Part shown: positions 33,297-42,917 of the stretch, piece after piece
How positions within the stretch are numbered: position 1 is the first letter of the stretch
Layout: each line of letters starts with the position of its first letter
Source of the DNA: Amycolatopsis cihanbeyliensis
GTDB lineage: Bacteria; Actinomycetota; Actinomycetes; Mycobacteriales; Pseudonocardiaceae
Assembly: GCF_006715045.1 (NCBI RefSeq)
Contig: NZ_VFML01000001.1
Location: 682,001-746,000 of the forward strand
Direction of reading: 5' to 3'
DNA length: 64,000 nt
The notes under the pieces: generated by a model
What the model saw: the letters and a program-made list of their open reading frames with translations, nothing else
Databases searched by the model: none
What the model was told of the DNA's origin: nothing
Position numbers and translations under genes: made by a program

Positions 33297-34256
33297 ATGA
33301 CGGGCAGGAAGATCGGTGGCGCACTCGCGGCCGCCGCGCTGGGACTGACGCTCGGGGCCTGCGGGCCGGGCGGTGGCGCCGGCGGGGACCAGCCGTACCT
33401 CGCGATCGTCTCCAAAGGATTCCAGCATCAGTTCTGGCAGGCGGTGAAGCAAGGGGCGGAGCAGGAGGCACGGCGGCGCGGCGCCCGGGTCACGTTCGTC
33501 GGGCCGGCCACCGAACAGGACGTCGAGGAGCAGATGAACATGCTCACCAACGAACTCGCCAAGCAGCCCGACGCGCTCGGGTTCGCCGCACTGGATTCCC
33601 GCGCGGCGGCGCCGTTGTTGCAGCAGGCCAAGGCGAACGACATCCCGGTCATCGCTTTCGACTCCGGTGTGGACAGTGACGTTCCGCTGACCACCGTGGC
33701 CACCGACAACAGGGCCGCGGCCGCCGAGGCCGCCAAGCACATGGCGGAGTTGCTCGACGGTCAGGGCGAGGTGGCGATGGTGGTGCACGACCAGACCAGC
33801 AGGTCGGGCATCGACCGCAGGGATGGCTTCACCGAGTGGATGGCGAGCAACGCGCCGGGGATCACCGTGCTACCGCCCCAGTACGGCGGTGGCGACCAGC
33901 TCGAGTCGGCCAACATCACCAAGTCCTTCCTGTCCGCGAACCCGAACCTGGAAGGGATCTACGCATCCAACGAAGGCTCGGCGATCGGCGTCATCAAGGG
34001 GGCACAGGAGAGCGGGCGCGAGGAGGTCACCATCGTCGGCTTCGACTCCGGTAAGGCGCAGATCGACGCGATCCGGAACGGGCGAATGGCCGGTGCGGTG
34101 ACCCAGAATCCGATCGGCATGGGTGAGCGGCTGGTGGACTCGGCGTTGCGGGCCGTGGAGGGCGCACAGCTCCCGGAGAGCATCGACACCGGCTACTTCT
34201 GGTACGACCATGAGAACCTGGACGACCCGAAGATCAAGGAGGTGTTGTACCAGTAA
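33297..34256 (+). CDS. Ribose-type sugar-binding lipoprotein (RbsB-like)
   Basis: 319 residues. Lipobox Cys22, then a periplasmic-binding fold of the LacI/RbsB type: YLAIVSKGFQHQFWQAVKQG, IPVIAFDSGVDS and LEGIYASNEGSAIGV. The aromatic FQHQFW segment forms the sugar-stacking face in the family. ATG at 33297 after GGGAGGG. Last intact gene of the operon; a sugar-isomerase remnant follows immediately. Confidence 0.92.
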   Translation: MTGRKIGGALAAAALGLTLGACGPGGGAGGDQPYLAIVSKGFQHQFWQAVKQGAEQEARRRGARVTFVGPATEQDVEEQMNMLTNELAKQPDALGFAALDSRAAAPLLQQAKANDIPVIAFDSGVDSDVPLTTVATDNRAAAAEAAKHMAELLDGQGEVAMVVHDQTSRSGIDRRDGFTEWMASNAPGITVLPPQYGGGDQLESANITKSFLSANPNLEGIYASNEGSAIGVIKGAQESGREEVTIVGFDSGKAQIDAIRNGRMAGAVTQNPIGMGERLVDSALRAVEGAQLPESIDTGYFWYDHENLDDPKIKEVLYQ

Positions 34257-34261
34257 GCCGG

Positions 34262-34373
34262 ATGCCGGCGGCCCGGGGGCCGATCGAGGTCGAGGTGTTC
34301 AACGCCGAACCGTGGCGGAGGCGCGGAGGTACCGGCGGAGGTGGTCTCCGCCTGTGCCGATCACGTCGCCTGA
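34262..34373 (+). pseudogene. 3' remnant of a sugar-phosphate isomerase/epimerase gene
   Basis: From 34280 one frame reads PIEVEVFNAEPWRR; a one-base shift near 34325 continues as AEVVSACADHVA and a stop at 34371-34373. This is the usual C-terminal pattern of xylose-isomerase-like TIM barrel isomerases. No 5' part exists in the window, so only a fragment survives after the ribose-type operon. Confidence 0.5.
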
Positions 34374-34411
34374 GCTTGTCGTCCTGACCGGACTTCACTG
34401 ATCTCGCCTAC

Positions 34412-36172
34412 TCATGGCGTGTGCACGACCGTGGGCAGATCGCCAGCCTGGTAGCGGGCCCGGCACCGGGGCCGCTGGATCTTCCCACTGCTCGTGCGGG
34501 GAATCGAGCCCGGCCGCAGATACACCAGGTCGTGCAGACGCAGCCCGTGCTCGGCGAGCAAAGCACGACGAACGGCCAGTGCGAGATCTCCTCGCCCGGC
34601 CGGCCGCGGCAGGTCCTGCGGGGTGACCTCGGCGAGCACGACCACCCGCTCGGTCTCGGTCTCCTCGTCGGTGAGGCCGAAGGCGGCGAGGCGGTCCCTG
34701 CGCAGCACGGGACAGACCCGCTGCACAGTATGTTCGATGTCCTGCGGGTAATGGTCGAGCCCGGCCACGACGATCAGTTCCTCGATCCGGCCGGTGACAT
34801 AGAGCTCTCCCCCGTGCAGGAATCCCAGATCGCCGGTGCGTAGCCACGGTTGCCGCGGGGTGCCCTGCGAAGGGCTCTCCAGCCGGGCACCGAAGCCGGC
34901 CGCTTCGCGCTCGGGGCGGCCCCAGTAGCCTGCCGCGATATTCGGTCCGTGCAGCCAGATCTCGCCGACCCAACCGTCGTCGAGTTCGGTGCACCACTCC
35001 GGTTCGACGATACGCACCAACTGCTCGACCGGTCGTCCGGCCGAGACCAGCCTGCGCCCCCGAGGCGCACCGGGTCCCGCCTCGCGCGCGGTCGCGATGC
35101 CCAGGGCGTCCGCGTCGAAGGCCCTGATCCTCAGCCTGTCGCTCGTGGTCACCAGCACGGTCGCCTCGGCAAGGCCGTACACGGGGCGCACCGCGGTGGG
35201 CCTCAGGCCATGCGGCGCGAACTCATCGAGAAACCGTTCGACCGTGTCGGCCCGGATCGGCTCGCCGCCGTTGAGCAGCCTGCGCACGCCGCGCAGATCG
35301 AGCCCGGTTCGCTCGCGTCGCGGGATACGGGCGCAGTGTTCGAAGGCGACGTTGGGCGCGGCCCCGTAGCACCGGGAGAAACGGGACAGCAGCCACAACC
35401 ATCGCGCCGGCCGCTGCAGGAAGGCGAGCGGAGACATGTACACCGAGCGCACACCGAGCACCATCGGTACGCCGACCGTTGCCGCCAGGCCCATATCATG
35501 GAACAGCGGGAGCCAATTCACCGCGGTGACCTCCGCGTCGCCCCCGTAGGCATGCACGGCTTGCCGTACGTTCGCCGCCAGGTTGGCGTGCGTGATCATG
35601 GCGCCGGAGGGCTGTCCGGTCGATCCGGAGGTGAACTGCAGGTAGGCCACATCCGCGCCACGTGGATCCGGCGGTTGGTACCGCGTGGCCGCGCCGAGGT
35701 CAAGGTCGTCCACGGCGATCAGCTTCCTGGCGCGGGCTCCGCTGTGCTGCTCGATGAACCGCCGGACGACGGGAAGGACGTCCCCGGTGGTGAGGATGAA
35801 CTCCGGATCGCATTCGCCGAGAACCGTCGCCAACCTGCCACCCTGCCCCGGTACATCCGGGCCGAGCAGTGGGACCGCGACGACCCCGGCGGCCAGGCAA
35901 CCGAGAAACGCGAGCACGTAGACGTTTCCCTGCGGGGTCAGGATCGCCGCCCGGTCCTCCGGCCGTGCGCCCGCCTCACGCAGGCGCACGGCGAGGGCCT
36001 TGGTCAATTGGTCCAGTTCGGACCATCTCACGGTGTCCGCCAGGCCGTCCCGATGCCGGGCGTAGTCCACATAGCTGAACGCGGGCGCCGTGGGCCGGAC
36101 CGAAGCCCAGTGGGACACCCAGTCGACGAGGGTGTCCTGCGTGGGCGGCGCTGGATCTGTACTGGAGGTCAT
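34412..36172 (-). CDS. Fatty-acyl-AMP ligase (FadD32-like, FAAL)
   Basis: 586-residue adenylating enzyme. P-loop-like LQFTSGSTGQPSGAMITH, the A5 region PVYGLAEATV, GEIWLHGPNIAAGYW, the ATP-ribose Asp in RTGDLGFLHGGELYVTGR and the catalytic Lys in RTSSGKIQR. Length and these motifs fit the FAAL branch that loads fatty acids on carrier proteins as acyl-AMP instead of making acyl-CoA. No PKS, NRPS or carrier gene is adjacent, so the acceptor is unknown. Ser-Ser-rich N-terminus; ATG at 36172. Confidence 0.9.
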   Translation of the reverse strand: MTSSTDPAPPTQDTLVDWVSHWASVRPTAPAFSYVDYARHRDGLADTVRWSELDQLTKALAVRLREAGARPEDRAAILTPQGNVYVLAFLGCLAAGVVAVPLLGPDVPGQGGRLATVLGECDPEFILTTGDVLPVVRRFIEQHSGARARKLIAVDDLDLGAATRYQPPDPRGADVAYLQFTSGSTGQPSGAMITHANLAANVRQAVHAYGGDAEVTAVNWLPLFHDMGLAATVGVPMVLGVRSVYMSPLAFLQRPARWLWLLSRFSRCYGAAPNVAFEHCARIPRRERTGLDLRGVRRLLNGGEPIRADTVERFLDEFAPHGLRPTAVRPVYGLAEATVLVTTSDRLRIRAFDADALGIATAREAGPGAPRGRRLVSAGRPVEQLVRIVEPEWCTELDDGWVGEIWLHGPNIAAGYWGRPEREAAGFGARLESPSQGTPRQPWLRTGDLGFLHGGELYVTGRIEELIVVAGLDHYPQDIEHTVQRVCPVLRRDRLAAFGLTDEETETERVVVLAEVTPQDLPRPAGRGDLALAVRRALLAEHGLRLHDLVYLRPGSIPRTSSGKIQRPRCRARYQAGDLPTVVHTP

Positions 36173-36328
36173 CGCGTCACCTCAGCGGACGAGGTCTGGG
36201 GTTCCGGACGCCATTCCCGGAACCCCGGATGGTAGGCACCTCGCCGCGCCAGGTCCACGGAACCGACACTATTTTTCCATTATTTTTTCATCAACCAACA
36301 TCGAGTAATTCGAAGGTAATGATCGCTA

Positions 36329-37435
36329 CTATTTCAACATCGCGGGGTGGCGCTGGACGAACAACGCGCCACGGACGATGGTCTCCTTGTACAACACGGC
36401 GAGCCGGCCGGTGAGCACGGCCTCGACCGGGCTGTCGTCGGCTCGGACGAACTGGATGAGGGCGTCCCGCCTGCCGAGGCTGATGCACTGGTTGAAGTAG
36501 CGGAACCTCAGCGGGCGCGGCTGCTTGCCTGCCAACCTGCTGGCGACCGCACCCACGGCCCTCGGAGCGGAAGGGATCCCGGTGGCGCAGGCCATCCGCA
36601 GCTCCTGGCCGTCCGGCATGCGTGCGGCCGCGGCGTCCCCGATCCCGTAGACCTCCGGATGCGATACCGACCGCAGGGTCTCGTCCACGATCATGCGGCC
36701 GTGCTCGTCCACGGCGAACCCCGCGGCGTGCGCCAGGTCGGGCACCTGGAACCCGGCGGTCCACACGACGGTGTCGGCGGCGAGGTGCGAGCCATCGTCC
36801 AGCAGCAGGCCGTCCGGGCGGACCTCACTGACCCGCGCGCCGGCGCGGACCTCGATACCGAGCCGATCGGTCACCCTCCGCAGGTGGCGTCGCCCGCGTT
36901 CGGAGAGTGCCTCGCCCAACTGCCCCGCGGTGAGCAGGAGCACCTTCAACTCCGGACGGGACTCGGCCAGCTCGGTGGCGGCCTCGATGCCGGTCAGCCA
37001 GGCACCGGCCACCGCCACCACGCCGGAGCCGGGCTCGAGCCGCTCCCGCAGCCGCTGCGCCTGCTCGGCTCCCGCCACGGTGTAGGCGTGCTCGGCCACG
37101 CCGGGAACGGACTCCAGGTCGGCCCGGCTGCCCAGTGCGTAGATCAACTGGTCGTAGTGCAGCGGGTCGGCGCCGGCCACCCGCACGACCCGGTCATCCG
37201 GGTCGATCTCGGTGACCCTGCCGATCACCGTACGCACGCCCGCGCCGCCCAGCAGGTCGGCCAGCGGCAGATCCCGGAGCGACTGCCCGGAGGCGAGCTG
37301 GTGCAGCCGCACCCGCTCGACGAACCGGTCGCGCTCGTTGACCAGCGTCACGGTCGCGTTGGTGCGCCGAGCCGCCAGCTTGGCGGCGATCAGGCCGGAG
37401 TAGCCGGCCCCGAGGACCACGATGTGCGGTGTCAT
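36329..37435 (-). CDS. NDH-2-like FAD/NAD(P)-dependent oxidoreductase
   Basis: 368 residues. FAD-binding GAGYSGLIAAKLA (from Gly9), NAD-binding AVAGAWLTGIEAATELAE near 140, and the second FAD motif VYGIGDAAAARMPDG near 270. Resembles type II NADH dehydrogenases and carotenoid/thioredoxin-type relatives but lacks an evident C-terminal membrane helix. It may oxidise NAD(P)H with a quinone or other acceptor. Monocistronic; the stretch before it (36250-36330) is AT-rich. Confidence 0.87.
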   Translation of the reverse strand: MTPHIVVLGAGYSGLIAAKLAARRTNATVTLVNERDRFVERVRLHQLASGQSLRDLPLADLLGGAGVRTVIGRVTEIDPDDRVVRVAGADPLHYDQLIYALGSRADLESVPGVAEHAYTVAGAEQAQRLRERLEPGSGVVAVAGAWLTGIEAATELAESRPELKVLLLTAGQLGEALSERGRRHLRRVTDRLGIEVRAGARVSEVRPDGLLLDDGSHLAADTVVWTAGFQVPDLAHAAGFAVDEHGRMIVDETLRSVSHPEVYGIGDAAAARMPDGQELRMACATGIPSAPRAVGAVASRLAGKQPRPLRFRYFNQCISLGRRDALIQFVRADDSPVEAVLTGRLAVLYKETIVRGALFVQRHPAMLK

Positions 37436-37527
37436 CGGTTTCTCCCTTCGTCATGCGGAAGAACCGAAAGGGAGCCCCTGCTGTGACAGTCCGGGCAGTG
37501 ACCTCGGTCACGCTCACCGGCGCGGGC

Positions 37528-38925
37528 TCAGCCGAGCGGTGCGGATACGTGGTCCAGCGTCCAGTTTTCCGAGCCCGGAGTGCGTTCGTGGCAGTAGTAG
37601 CTGTGCATGGTGTCGCCGAAGACATGCTGGAACACGCAGGCCGATCCGGCGCCGTAGACCGGATTCGCGGGAACCTCGAAGAATCCGCCGGTCGGGCTCG
37701 TGCTGGTGAGGACGCGGCTCATCCACACGTTCTGGTTCTCGTAGGTCTCGACGACGAGGTAGTACAGCTCGCCCACTTTCATCACCTGCGGGGCGGCCAC
37801 CACCTCGGCCGAGTACACCACCAACTCCCCGATATCCGCCGGATCGGCGGCGAACAGGCCGTCGAGATCCGCGGCGCCCCGGACCCTGATCGTGAAGGTG
37901 TCCCCGTCCCGCCGGAACCAGTAGAGGTAGACCCGCCCATCGGCCGGGTCCCGAAACAGGGTCGGATTCCCGTTCTCCCGATGCGGTTCCTTCACCAGCG
38001 GGAGCGGTTCGGTGAACCGGGTGCCGTGCAGCCCGTCCGTGCTCTTCCTGCCGACGATGTAGTAGGGCAAGCCGTCCGGGCTGCCGCCGCACCAGTACAC
38101 GTTGTGCACGATCGCGATGGCATCGCCGTCCCGCAGTGCCGAGCACCACCGTTCGCCGTGCCCGGTGAACAACGGTTCCTCCTGCTGGTCCCAGGAAGGG
38201 GTGGCGGGATCGTCGGCCCGCGCGATGCCGATACCGGAACATCCGGCGTGCCCGTAGTACCCGAGGTAGCGGTAGCCCCGGTTGAGGTCCGGTGTGCGGT
38301 CCGGGTTGACGTCCAGGACGCTCAGCGTGTGCGGGCGATCCTCGGACCCTGTCCACGGCATGGGTTCCAGCACCGTGCTGCGCGGCTCGCCGAGCGGGAA
38401 ATAGCCGCCCTCAGCGGTCGGCGAGTCGTACGGGTACGCGTAGAACAGGAAGGTCCTGTCCTGGTACCCCAGTGATTCCAGGTGATCATCGGAGATCTCG
38501 CCGTCCCGCAGGGTAATCCAGTCACGGTCGCCCGGATTCCACCAGCGGTACACCGCTACGGTGCCCGTCCGCGCCACCGGGAAGACGAAGTACTGGAACA
38601 TCTTGATCGTGTAACCGTACTCCCGCATACGCTCGTCGCTGATCGAGCCTTCGGGAACGTCGATCCAGTCCTTGTCCGCCGGGTGCCACCAGCGATAGTT
38701 GGCGACCAGCTCCGAGTTTCCGACCAGATCGACGTAGAACTGTACCTCGGGGACCGGCTCGTAGCCGTAGGATTCCAGCCGTTCCCGCGTCGGATGGCTT
38801 CCGTGCGCGGGAACGGAAACCCAGTCCCGATCCCCGGGATGCCAGTAGCGATGAACAGGAGTCGCGGCGCCGCTTCCCGGTTCGAGTAGGAGACGTCCCG
38901 GCGCCGCATTCGCGGCCGCGCTCAT
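37528..38925 (-). CDS. Three-repeat RWW/GDRDW protein with a beta-propeller (GH43/32-like) domain
   Basis: About 465 residues from ATG 38925. Three about 49-residue repeats (approximately 24-66, 74-115, 123-164) share the pattern Y-R-W/Y-W-H/N-P-x-D-x-D-W ... (E/D)-(R/H)-(L/M)-x-(E/S)-(Y/L)-G-Y, similar to DUF5648-type carbohydrate-associated repeats as I recall them. The remainder (about 170-465) resembles a GH43/GH32 five-bladed propeller (GNPTLFRDPADGRVYLYWF). No signal peptide is visible with this start. The frame is open far upstream to 39210 because a decayed HD gene reads into it; ATG at 38979 is an alternative. Function unknown. Confidence 0.75.
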   Translation of the reverse strand: MSAAANAAPGRLLLEPGSGAATPVHRYWHPGDRDWVSVPAHGSHPTRERLESYGYEPVPEVQFYVDLVGNSELVANYRWWHPADKDWIDVPEGSISDERMREYGYTIKMFQYFVFPVARTGTVAVYRWWNPGDRDWITLRDGEISDDHLESLGYQDRTFLFYAYPYDSPTAEGGYFPLGEPRSTVLEPMPWTGSEDRPHTLSVLDVNPDRTPDLNRGYRYLGYYGHAGCSGIGIARADDPATPSWDQQEEPLFTGHGERWCSALRDGDAIAIVHNVYWCGGSPDGLPYYIVGRKSTDGLHGTRFTEPLPLVKEPHRENGNPTLFRDPADGRVYLYWFRRDGDTFTIRVRGAADLDGLFAADPADIGELVVYSAEVVAAPQVMKVGELYYLVVETYENQNVWMSRVLTSTSPTGGFFEVPANPVYGAGSACVFQHVFGDTMHSYYCHERTPGSENWTLDHVSAPLG

Positions 38926-39029
38926 GCCCTCAGCGTACGCATCCCACGGTGGCGAACCATCCGCCGAAATGCGCAACATGCCCGGCTGTCGCTCAGTTGC
39001 CCGGCGTCCGGCATCCGCCGGCAGCGCCA

Positions 39030-39464
39030 ATCCGGTACGACGCGGCGGTTGTGACCACTCCTCAACCAGATCCGCGATGATCGAGTGCGGCGGCGCCTGC
39101 TCCGGCCTCGCCCGCGCCTGGGCGAGGGTCGCCTCCCGGACCGCGTTCACCTCGGCGGCGGGCAGGCCGTTGTCGGCGAGTAACTCGGTCGTGACGTCTG
39201 CACCGTCCACTTCGAACCGTTACCGCCGACTGCCTCCGCGCTGAACCCGATGCCGTACAACACGCAGGCGTACAGCAACAGGCCCGACTCGTAGTCCGCA
39301 CCGACGCGCATGCCCTGATGCTCGGCAAGCAGGCGGGCGAACAGGAGGCTGCGGATGCTGTGGCTGGCCGTGGCCGCGCTCCCCACCCGGACGGCGAGTT
39401 CGACGGCCTTCGCGGCGAGCCCGGTCGACGGCAGGTCGAGCACGGCGGATCCGTCCTCGTTCAT
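39030..39464 (-). pseudogene. Decayed HD-domain protein gene
   Basis: From ATG 39464 the product reads LPSTGLAAKAVELAVRVGSAATASHSIRS, as in actinobacterial HD-domain hydrolases. The HD motif itself is replaced by CVLYGIG (His to Tyr, Asp to Gly) near 39250. A frame change near 39215 then continues as FEVDGADVTTELLADNGLPAAEV, the normal next segment. The reading frame runs without a stop into the downstream repeat protein. The active site is lost, so the gene is dead. Confidence 0.65.
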
Positions 39465-39477
39465 ACCGCCCATCATC

Positions 39478-39650
39478 CCGGGCTGGCCGCGCGGATCGAC
39501 CTGGCACGGCAGTTGCTGGAGAGCGGCGACCTGGGGATCACCCGGATCGCCCAGCCCCGCGGGTTCGGCAGCGGACCCGACCTGCGCAAGCACTTCCACC
39601 GGTTGACCGGGTCTCGCCTACCGCCTACCGTCAGTCGTTCGCCTTTCCCG
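39478..39650 (+). pseudogene. C-terminal fragment of an AraC/GlxA-type regulator
   Basis: The plus strand reads AARIDLARQLLESGDLGITRIAQ then GFGSGPDLRKHFHRLTG, the second half of an AraC-type double helix-turn-helix as in GlxA regulators. Nothing of the N-terminal domain remains upstream; instead the divergent HD remnant begins. GlxA-like and HD-domain genes are often neighbours, so this is probably the relic of such a pair. Confidence 0.6.
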
Positions 39651-40371
39651 GCACGGACCCGACAAGTTCCGGCTCCGCCGAACCGGCCGGCGCGGTCGAC
39701 GTCCCGCGGGTGCGATAGGTCGCCTCGACCGTGTGGCGCTCCCGCCACAGGTGGTAGACGGCGATGGCGAAGATGACGGTGCCCACGACGTTGGCCACGA
39801 AGTGCCACCAGATCCGGTAGGTCCACAGCCCGGGGCCGGGGTCGAGGAAACCGAAGAAGGTCGACATCCCGATGGCCTGATTGGCGCCCAGCGCGACGGA
39901 CAGGGTCAGCACCACGTGCTCGATGCCATGGATGCCTTGCATCCACACGCCCATCCTGCCCCACTTGCGCGCCCTGGTGTTCAGCGCTCGCTTGGTGATC
40001 AGCATGACGCCGACCAGCCCGGCGAGGAAGATGAAGTTTCCGGTCATGTGCAGGATCTCCATGCCGAGCGACGGCTTGGACATGTCCACCACGCCGAGCC
40101 CGTCCGCGAGACCGGTGCCCCACGGGGTCATCCAGGGCCGCTCGTTCGGATGCGCCACCCAGTAGCCCACCTGCGCGAAATGCTCCTGAACGTGACCCAG
40201 TTGGCCGACGATTCCGAGGATGATCACGCCGGCCGAGGCACGGAACAGCCAGGGCCGAACGGTGCCGCGGTTCGCGTACGCCAGCACGGCGACCGCGGCC
40301 CACATGACGACGGCCCATAACCCGAGTAACACTGCCCCGAGTGTGTCCAGGGTCGAAGGAGTACCACCCAC
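39631..40371 (-). CDS. Polytopic membrane protein of unknown function
   Basis: 246 residues with about five membrane segments (10-30, 45-66, 108-130, 150-170, 188-210). His residues sit at or near helix ends (GHVQEH, ILHMTGN, GIHGIEHVVL, IWWHFVANVV), which recalls haem- or metal-binding membrane proteins but is not proof. The C-terminal 30 residues are polar. GTG at 40371 has GGGAGGTAAGG just upstream. I do not recognise the family with certainty. Confidence 0.7.
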   Translation of the reverse strand: MGGTPSTLDTLGAVLLGLWAVVMWAAVAVLAYANRGTVRPWLFRASAGVIILGIVGQLGHVQEHFAQVGYWVAHPNERPWMTPWGTGLADGLGVVDMSKPSLGMEILHMTGNFIFLAGLVGVMLITKRALNTRARKWGRMGVWMQGIHGIEHVVLTLSVALGANQAIGMSTFFGFLDPGPGLWTYRIWWHFVANVVGTVIFAIAVYHLWRERHTVEATYRTRGTSTAPAGSAEPELVGSVPGKAND

Positions 40372-40478
40372 GACCTTACCTCCCTAGCCGACGGTGAGTC
40401 CGTGCGTCGCCTCCTCAGACTTCGCGCAACACGGTCCCGGCGGCAACTTCCAGCTTGCGGCCCGTCATGCGCGATAAC

Positions 40479-40493
40479 TAGGTGGGGCACCTA
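40479..40493. promoter_or_regulatory. 15-bp palindrome TAGGTG-GGG-CACCTA
   Basis: Six-base perfect arms with a three-base spacer in the 236-bp divergent region between the membrane-protein gene and the carboxypeptidase gene. The regulator is unknown. Spacing does not match the IdeR/DtxR consensus. Confidence 0.35.
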
Positions 40494-40607
40494 ATATTTC
40501 CCCGATTGCACGGGGTGGGTGGGTCCGGCGAGGCTCGCGGGACCCTGCGGCATACGGCGACCGGTGCGCGCCGTATGCCGGATCCAGCTATCCGGAGGTC
40601 GCAGACA

Positions 40608-42422
40608 ATGCTCCGAAGACTGCTTCCCCTCGCCATGGGGCTCGCGCTACTGGCGCCACCGGCGGTCGCCCTCGCCGAGACCCAGCAGGACGAGCCGGCC
40701 CCCGCCGACGCCGGGGTCTATCTGGTGCAGGGAGCGGACACCAGGGACGAGCGCACGAGTGTCGTGCGTACCGGTGCCGCGATCGACGAGATCGGCGCGG
40801 ACCACGTCCTGGTCTCCGCGTTGCCCGGCGAGGTGGCCGCGATCAGGGATCTCGGTTTCGCGGTCACCCGGCAGGCGAGGGCGATGGACTTCCCGCCGTC
40901 GGATTCCGGCTACCACAACTACGACGAGCTGCGCACCGAGCTCGACCGGATCGCGGGTGAACACCCGGACCTCGTCGAGCTCGGCAGCATCGGCGAGTCG
41001 TACGAGGGCCGCGAGCTGCCGGTGATGAAGATCAGTGACAACGTGGCGACGGACGAGGACGAGCCGGAGGTGCTGTTCACGGCCAACCAGCACGCCCGCG
41101 AGCACCTCACCGCAGAAATGGCGCTGTACCTGGCGAATCTGCTCACCGACTCGCACGGCACCGACAGCCAGATCACCCGCCTGGTGAACCAGCGGGAGGT
41201 CTGGATCATCCCGATGGCCAACCCCGATGGTGTCGAGTACGACGTGGCCACCGGCCAGTACCGCTCCTGGCGGAAGAACCGGGAGCCGAACGGCGGGTCG
41301 ACCGGCACCGACCTGAACCGCAACTGGGACTACAAGTGGGGCTGCTGCGGCGGTTCCTCCGGCAACCCGGCGAGCAACACCTACCGCGGCCCCAGTGCCG
41401 AGTCGTCCCCCGAGGTGAGCGCGATCGCGGACTTCGTGCGCGGCCGGGTCGTCGGCGGCGAACAGCAGATCACCGCGCATATCGACTTCCACACCTACGG
41501 CGAGCTCGTGCTGTGGCCGATGGGCTACACCTACGACGACACCGGCCCTGACATGCCGCGGGACGCGCACGACACGTTCGTCGAGATCGGCAGGGAGATG
41601 GCGGCCACCAACAACTACACGCCGCAGCAGTCCAGCGACCTCTACATCACCGACGGCTCGGTCAACGACTGGATGTGGGCGGTGCAGGACATCTTCTCCT
41701 ACACCTTCGAGATGTACCCGCGTGGTTCGAACCCCGGTTTCTACCCACCGGACGAGGTGATCGACCGGGAGACCTCGCGCAACCGGGAGGCCGCGCTCTC
41801 CCTGATCGACTATGCCGACTGCCCCTACCGCGCCATCGGCAAGCAGGACCAGTACTGCGGCTCGGACGAGCCGGGGGCACCCACCGCCGAGTTCACCGCG
41901 CAGTGCGCGGAGGCCGAGCCGTCCTGCACTTTCGACGCGAGCGCGTCGCGGGACTCCGAGGGCACGATCGAGTCCTTCGAGTGGAACTTCGGGGACGGCG
42001 AGACCGGCACCGGGGTGCGCCCGGAACACACCTACCCGCAGCCGGGTGAGTACACCGTGACGTTGACGGTGACCGATGACGAGGGCAACACCGACGAGGC
42101 GACCCGGACGGTCACCGCGGGCACCCCACCGGACACCGGGGAACCGCCCGCGGCCGCGTTCACCGTCGACTGCTACTACGACGAGTGTTCCTTCGACGCC
42201 TCCGGTAGCACCGACCCCGACAGGGACATCGAGTCCTACACCTGGGACTTCGGGGACGGCCGGTCGGGTGCGGGCACCGGCCCGAGCCACCGCTACCCGC
42301 CGGAGTCCGCCTCGTACACCGTCGAGCTGACCGTAACCGATGCGGCGGGCCACAGCGACACCGCCACCCGCCCCGTGCAGTGTTGGAACTTCGGCAGCAG
42401 GGCCTTCTGCTTCGCCGGCTGA
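40608..42422 (+). CDS. Secreted zinc carboxypeptidase (M14) with two PKD domains
   Basis: 604 residues. Signal peptide to about residue 23 (ALA). M14 catalytic domain about 100-410: zinc ligands His162 and Glu165 (NQHAREH) and His295 ([10 protein letters not shown]), substrate Arg/Asn in DLNRNW, and the catalytic Glu368 in YTFEMYP. Two PKD-type Ig domains follow (about 425-510 and 520-595) with the WNFGDG and WDFGDG hallmarks and paired Cys. It should trim C-terminal residues from peptides outside the cell. ATG at 40608 is chosen for GGAGG upstream and the immediate signal peptide; the frame opens earlier. Confidence 0.93.
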   Translation: MLRRLLPLAMGLALLAPPAVALAETQQDEPAPADAGVYLVQGADTRDERTSVVRTGAAIDEIGADHVLVSALPGEVAAIRDLGFAVTRQARAMDFPPSDSGYHNYDELRTELDRIAGEHPDLVELGSIGESYEGRELPVMKISDNVATDEDEPEVLFTANQHAREHLTAEMALYLANLLTDSHGTDSQITRLVNQREVWIIPMANPDGVEYDVATGQYRSWRKNREPNGGSTGTDLNRNWDYKWGCCGGSSGNPASNTYRGPSAESSPEVSAIADFVRGRVVGGEQQITAHIDFHTYGELVLWPMGYTYDDTGPDMPRDAHDTFVEIGREMAATNNYTPQQSSDLYITDGSVNDWMWAVQDIFSYTFEMYPRGSNPGFYPPDEVIDRETSRNREAALSLIDYADCPYRAIGKQDQYCGSDEPGAPTAEFTAQCAEAEPSCTFDASASRDSEGTIESFEWNFGDGETGTGVRPEHTYPQPGEYTVTLTVTDDEGNTDEATRTVTAGTPPDTGEPPAAAFTVDCYYDECSFDASGSTDPDRDIESYTWDFGDGRSGAGTGPSHRYPPESASYTVELTVTDAAGHSDTATRPVQCWNFGSRAFCFAG

Positions 42423-42431
42423 CCCCGCGGG

Positions 42432-42476
42432 GAGTGACCCCGTCCCCCGTGCCTTCCGCGGGGAACGGGATCACTC
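42432..42476. terminator. Candidate terminator hairpin
   Basis: Twelve-base arms (42432-42443 and 42465-42476) with one mismatch and a 21-base loop, right after the carboxypeptidase stop and before the convergent remnant. No T tract follows, so it is only a candidate. Confidence 0.35.
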
Positions 42477-42488
42477 ACGCGGATGGCT

Positions 42489-42899
42489 TCAGGGGGTCCG
42501 GATGACCTCGTAGAGGCTGGTCCAGCCGCTCCGGCCATGGCCGGCGGCGATGGCGCGGTCGTAGTGCCCCTTGACCGCGGTGGGTGGGGCGAGATCGATC
42601 CCGGCGTCCTCGCCTGCGCCCAGGATATGCCCGGCGGTCGCACCCATCATGGTCACGTTGGCCAGCTCGCCGGGGTAGCTGCGCTGGTCGATCTCCCTGG
42701 CCGAGTCGGTCAGGGAGGAGGACAGGGTGTCCATGAACTCGACGGCGTACGGCTGGAAGGTTTCGGCGGGCACTCCCGCCGAGCCGACCAGTGCCGTCGC
42801 GTGCAGGTACGCCGCGAGCGAGGTCAGGACGATGTCCAGCAACGCCTGGTAGTAGAGCTGCGCGAGACGGCGTCCGCGCCGCGGTAGTCCGGTCTCCCG
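42489..42899 (-). pseudogene. C-terminal fragment of an imine-reductase/hydroxyisobutyrate-dehydrogenase-like gene
   Basis: Reads [55 protein letters not shown] and GHGRSGWTSLYEVIRTP, the helical C-terminal domain of NADPH imine reductases as I recall it. The N-terminal Rossmann domain is missing; the sequence upstream belongs to a different remnant on the other strand. Probably truncated by a deletion. Confidence 0.65.
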
Positions 42900-42917
42900 A
42901 TCAGCCGCGGCGGAGGC

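Noticed and set aside
39210..39210. Start of the repeat-propeller protein at 39210
   Set aside because: The first 80 or so residues match a decayed HD-domain protein, so ATG 38925 (or 38979) is preferred.
40479..40493. IdeR/DtxR iron box
   Set aside because: The arms look similar but the total length and spacing are two bases shorter than the 19-bp consensus.
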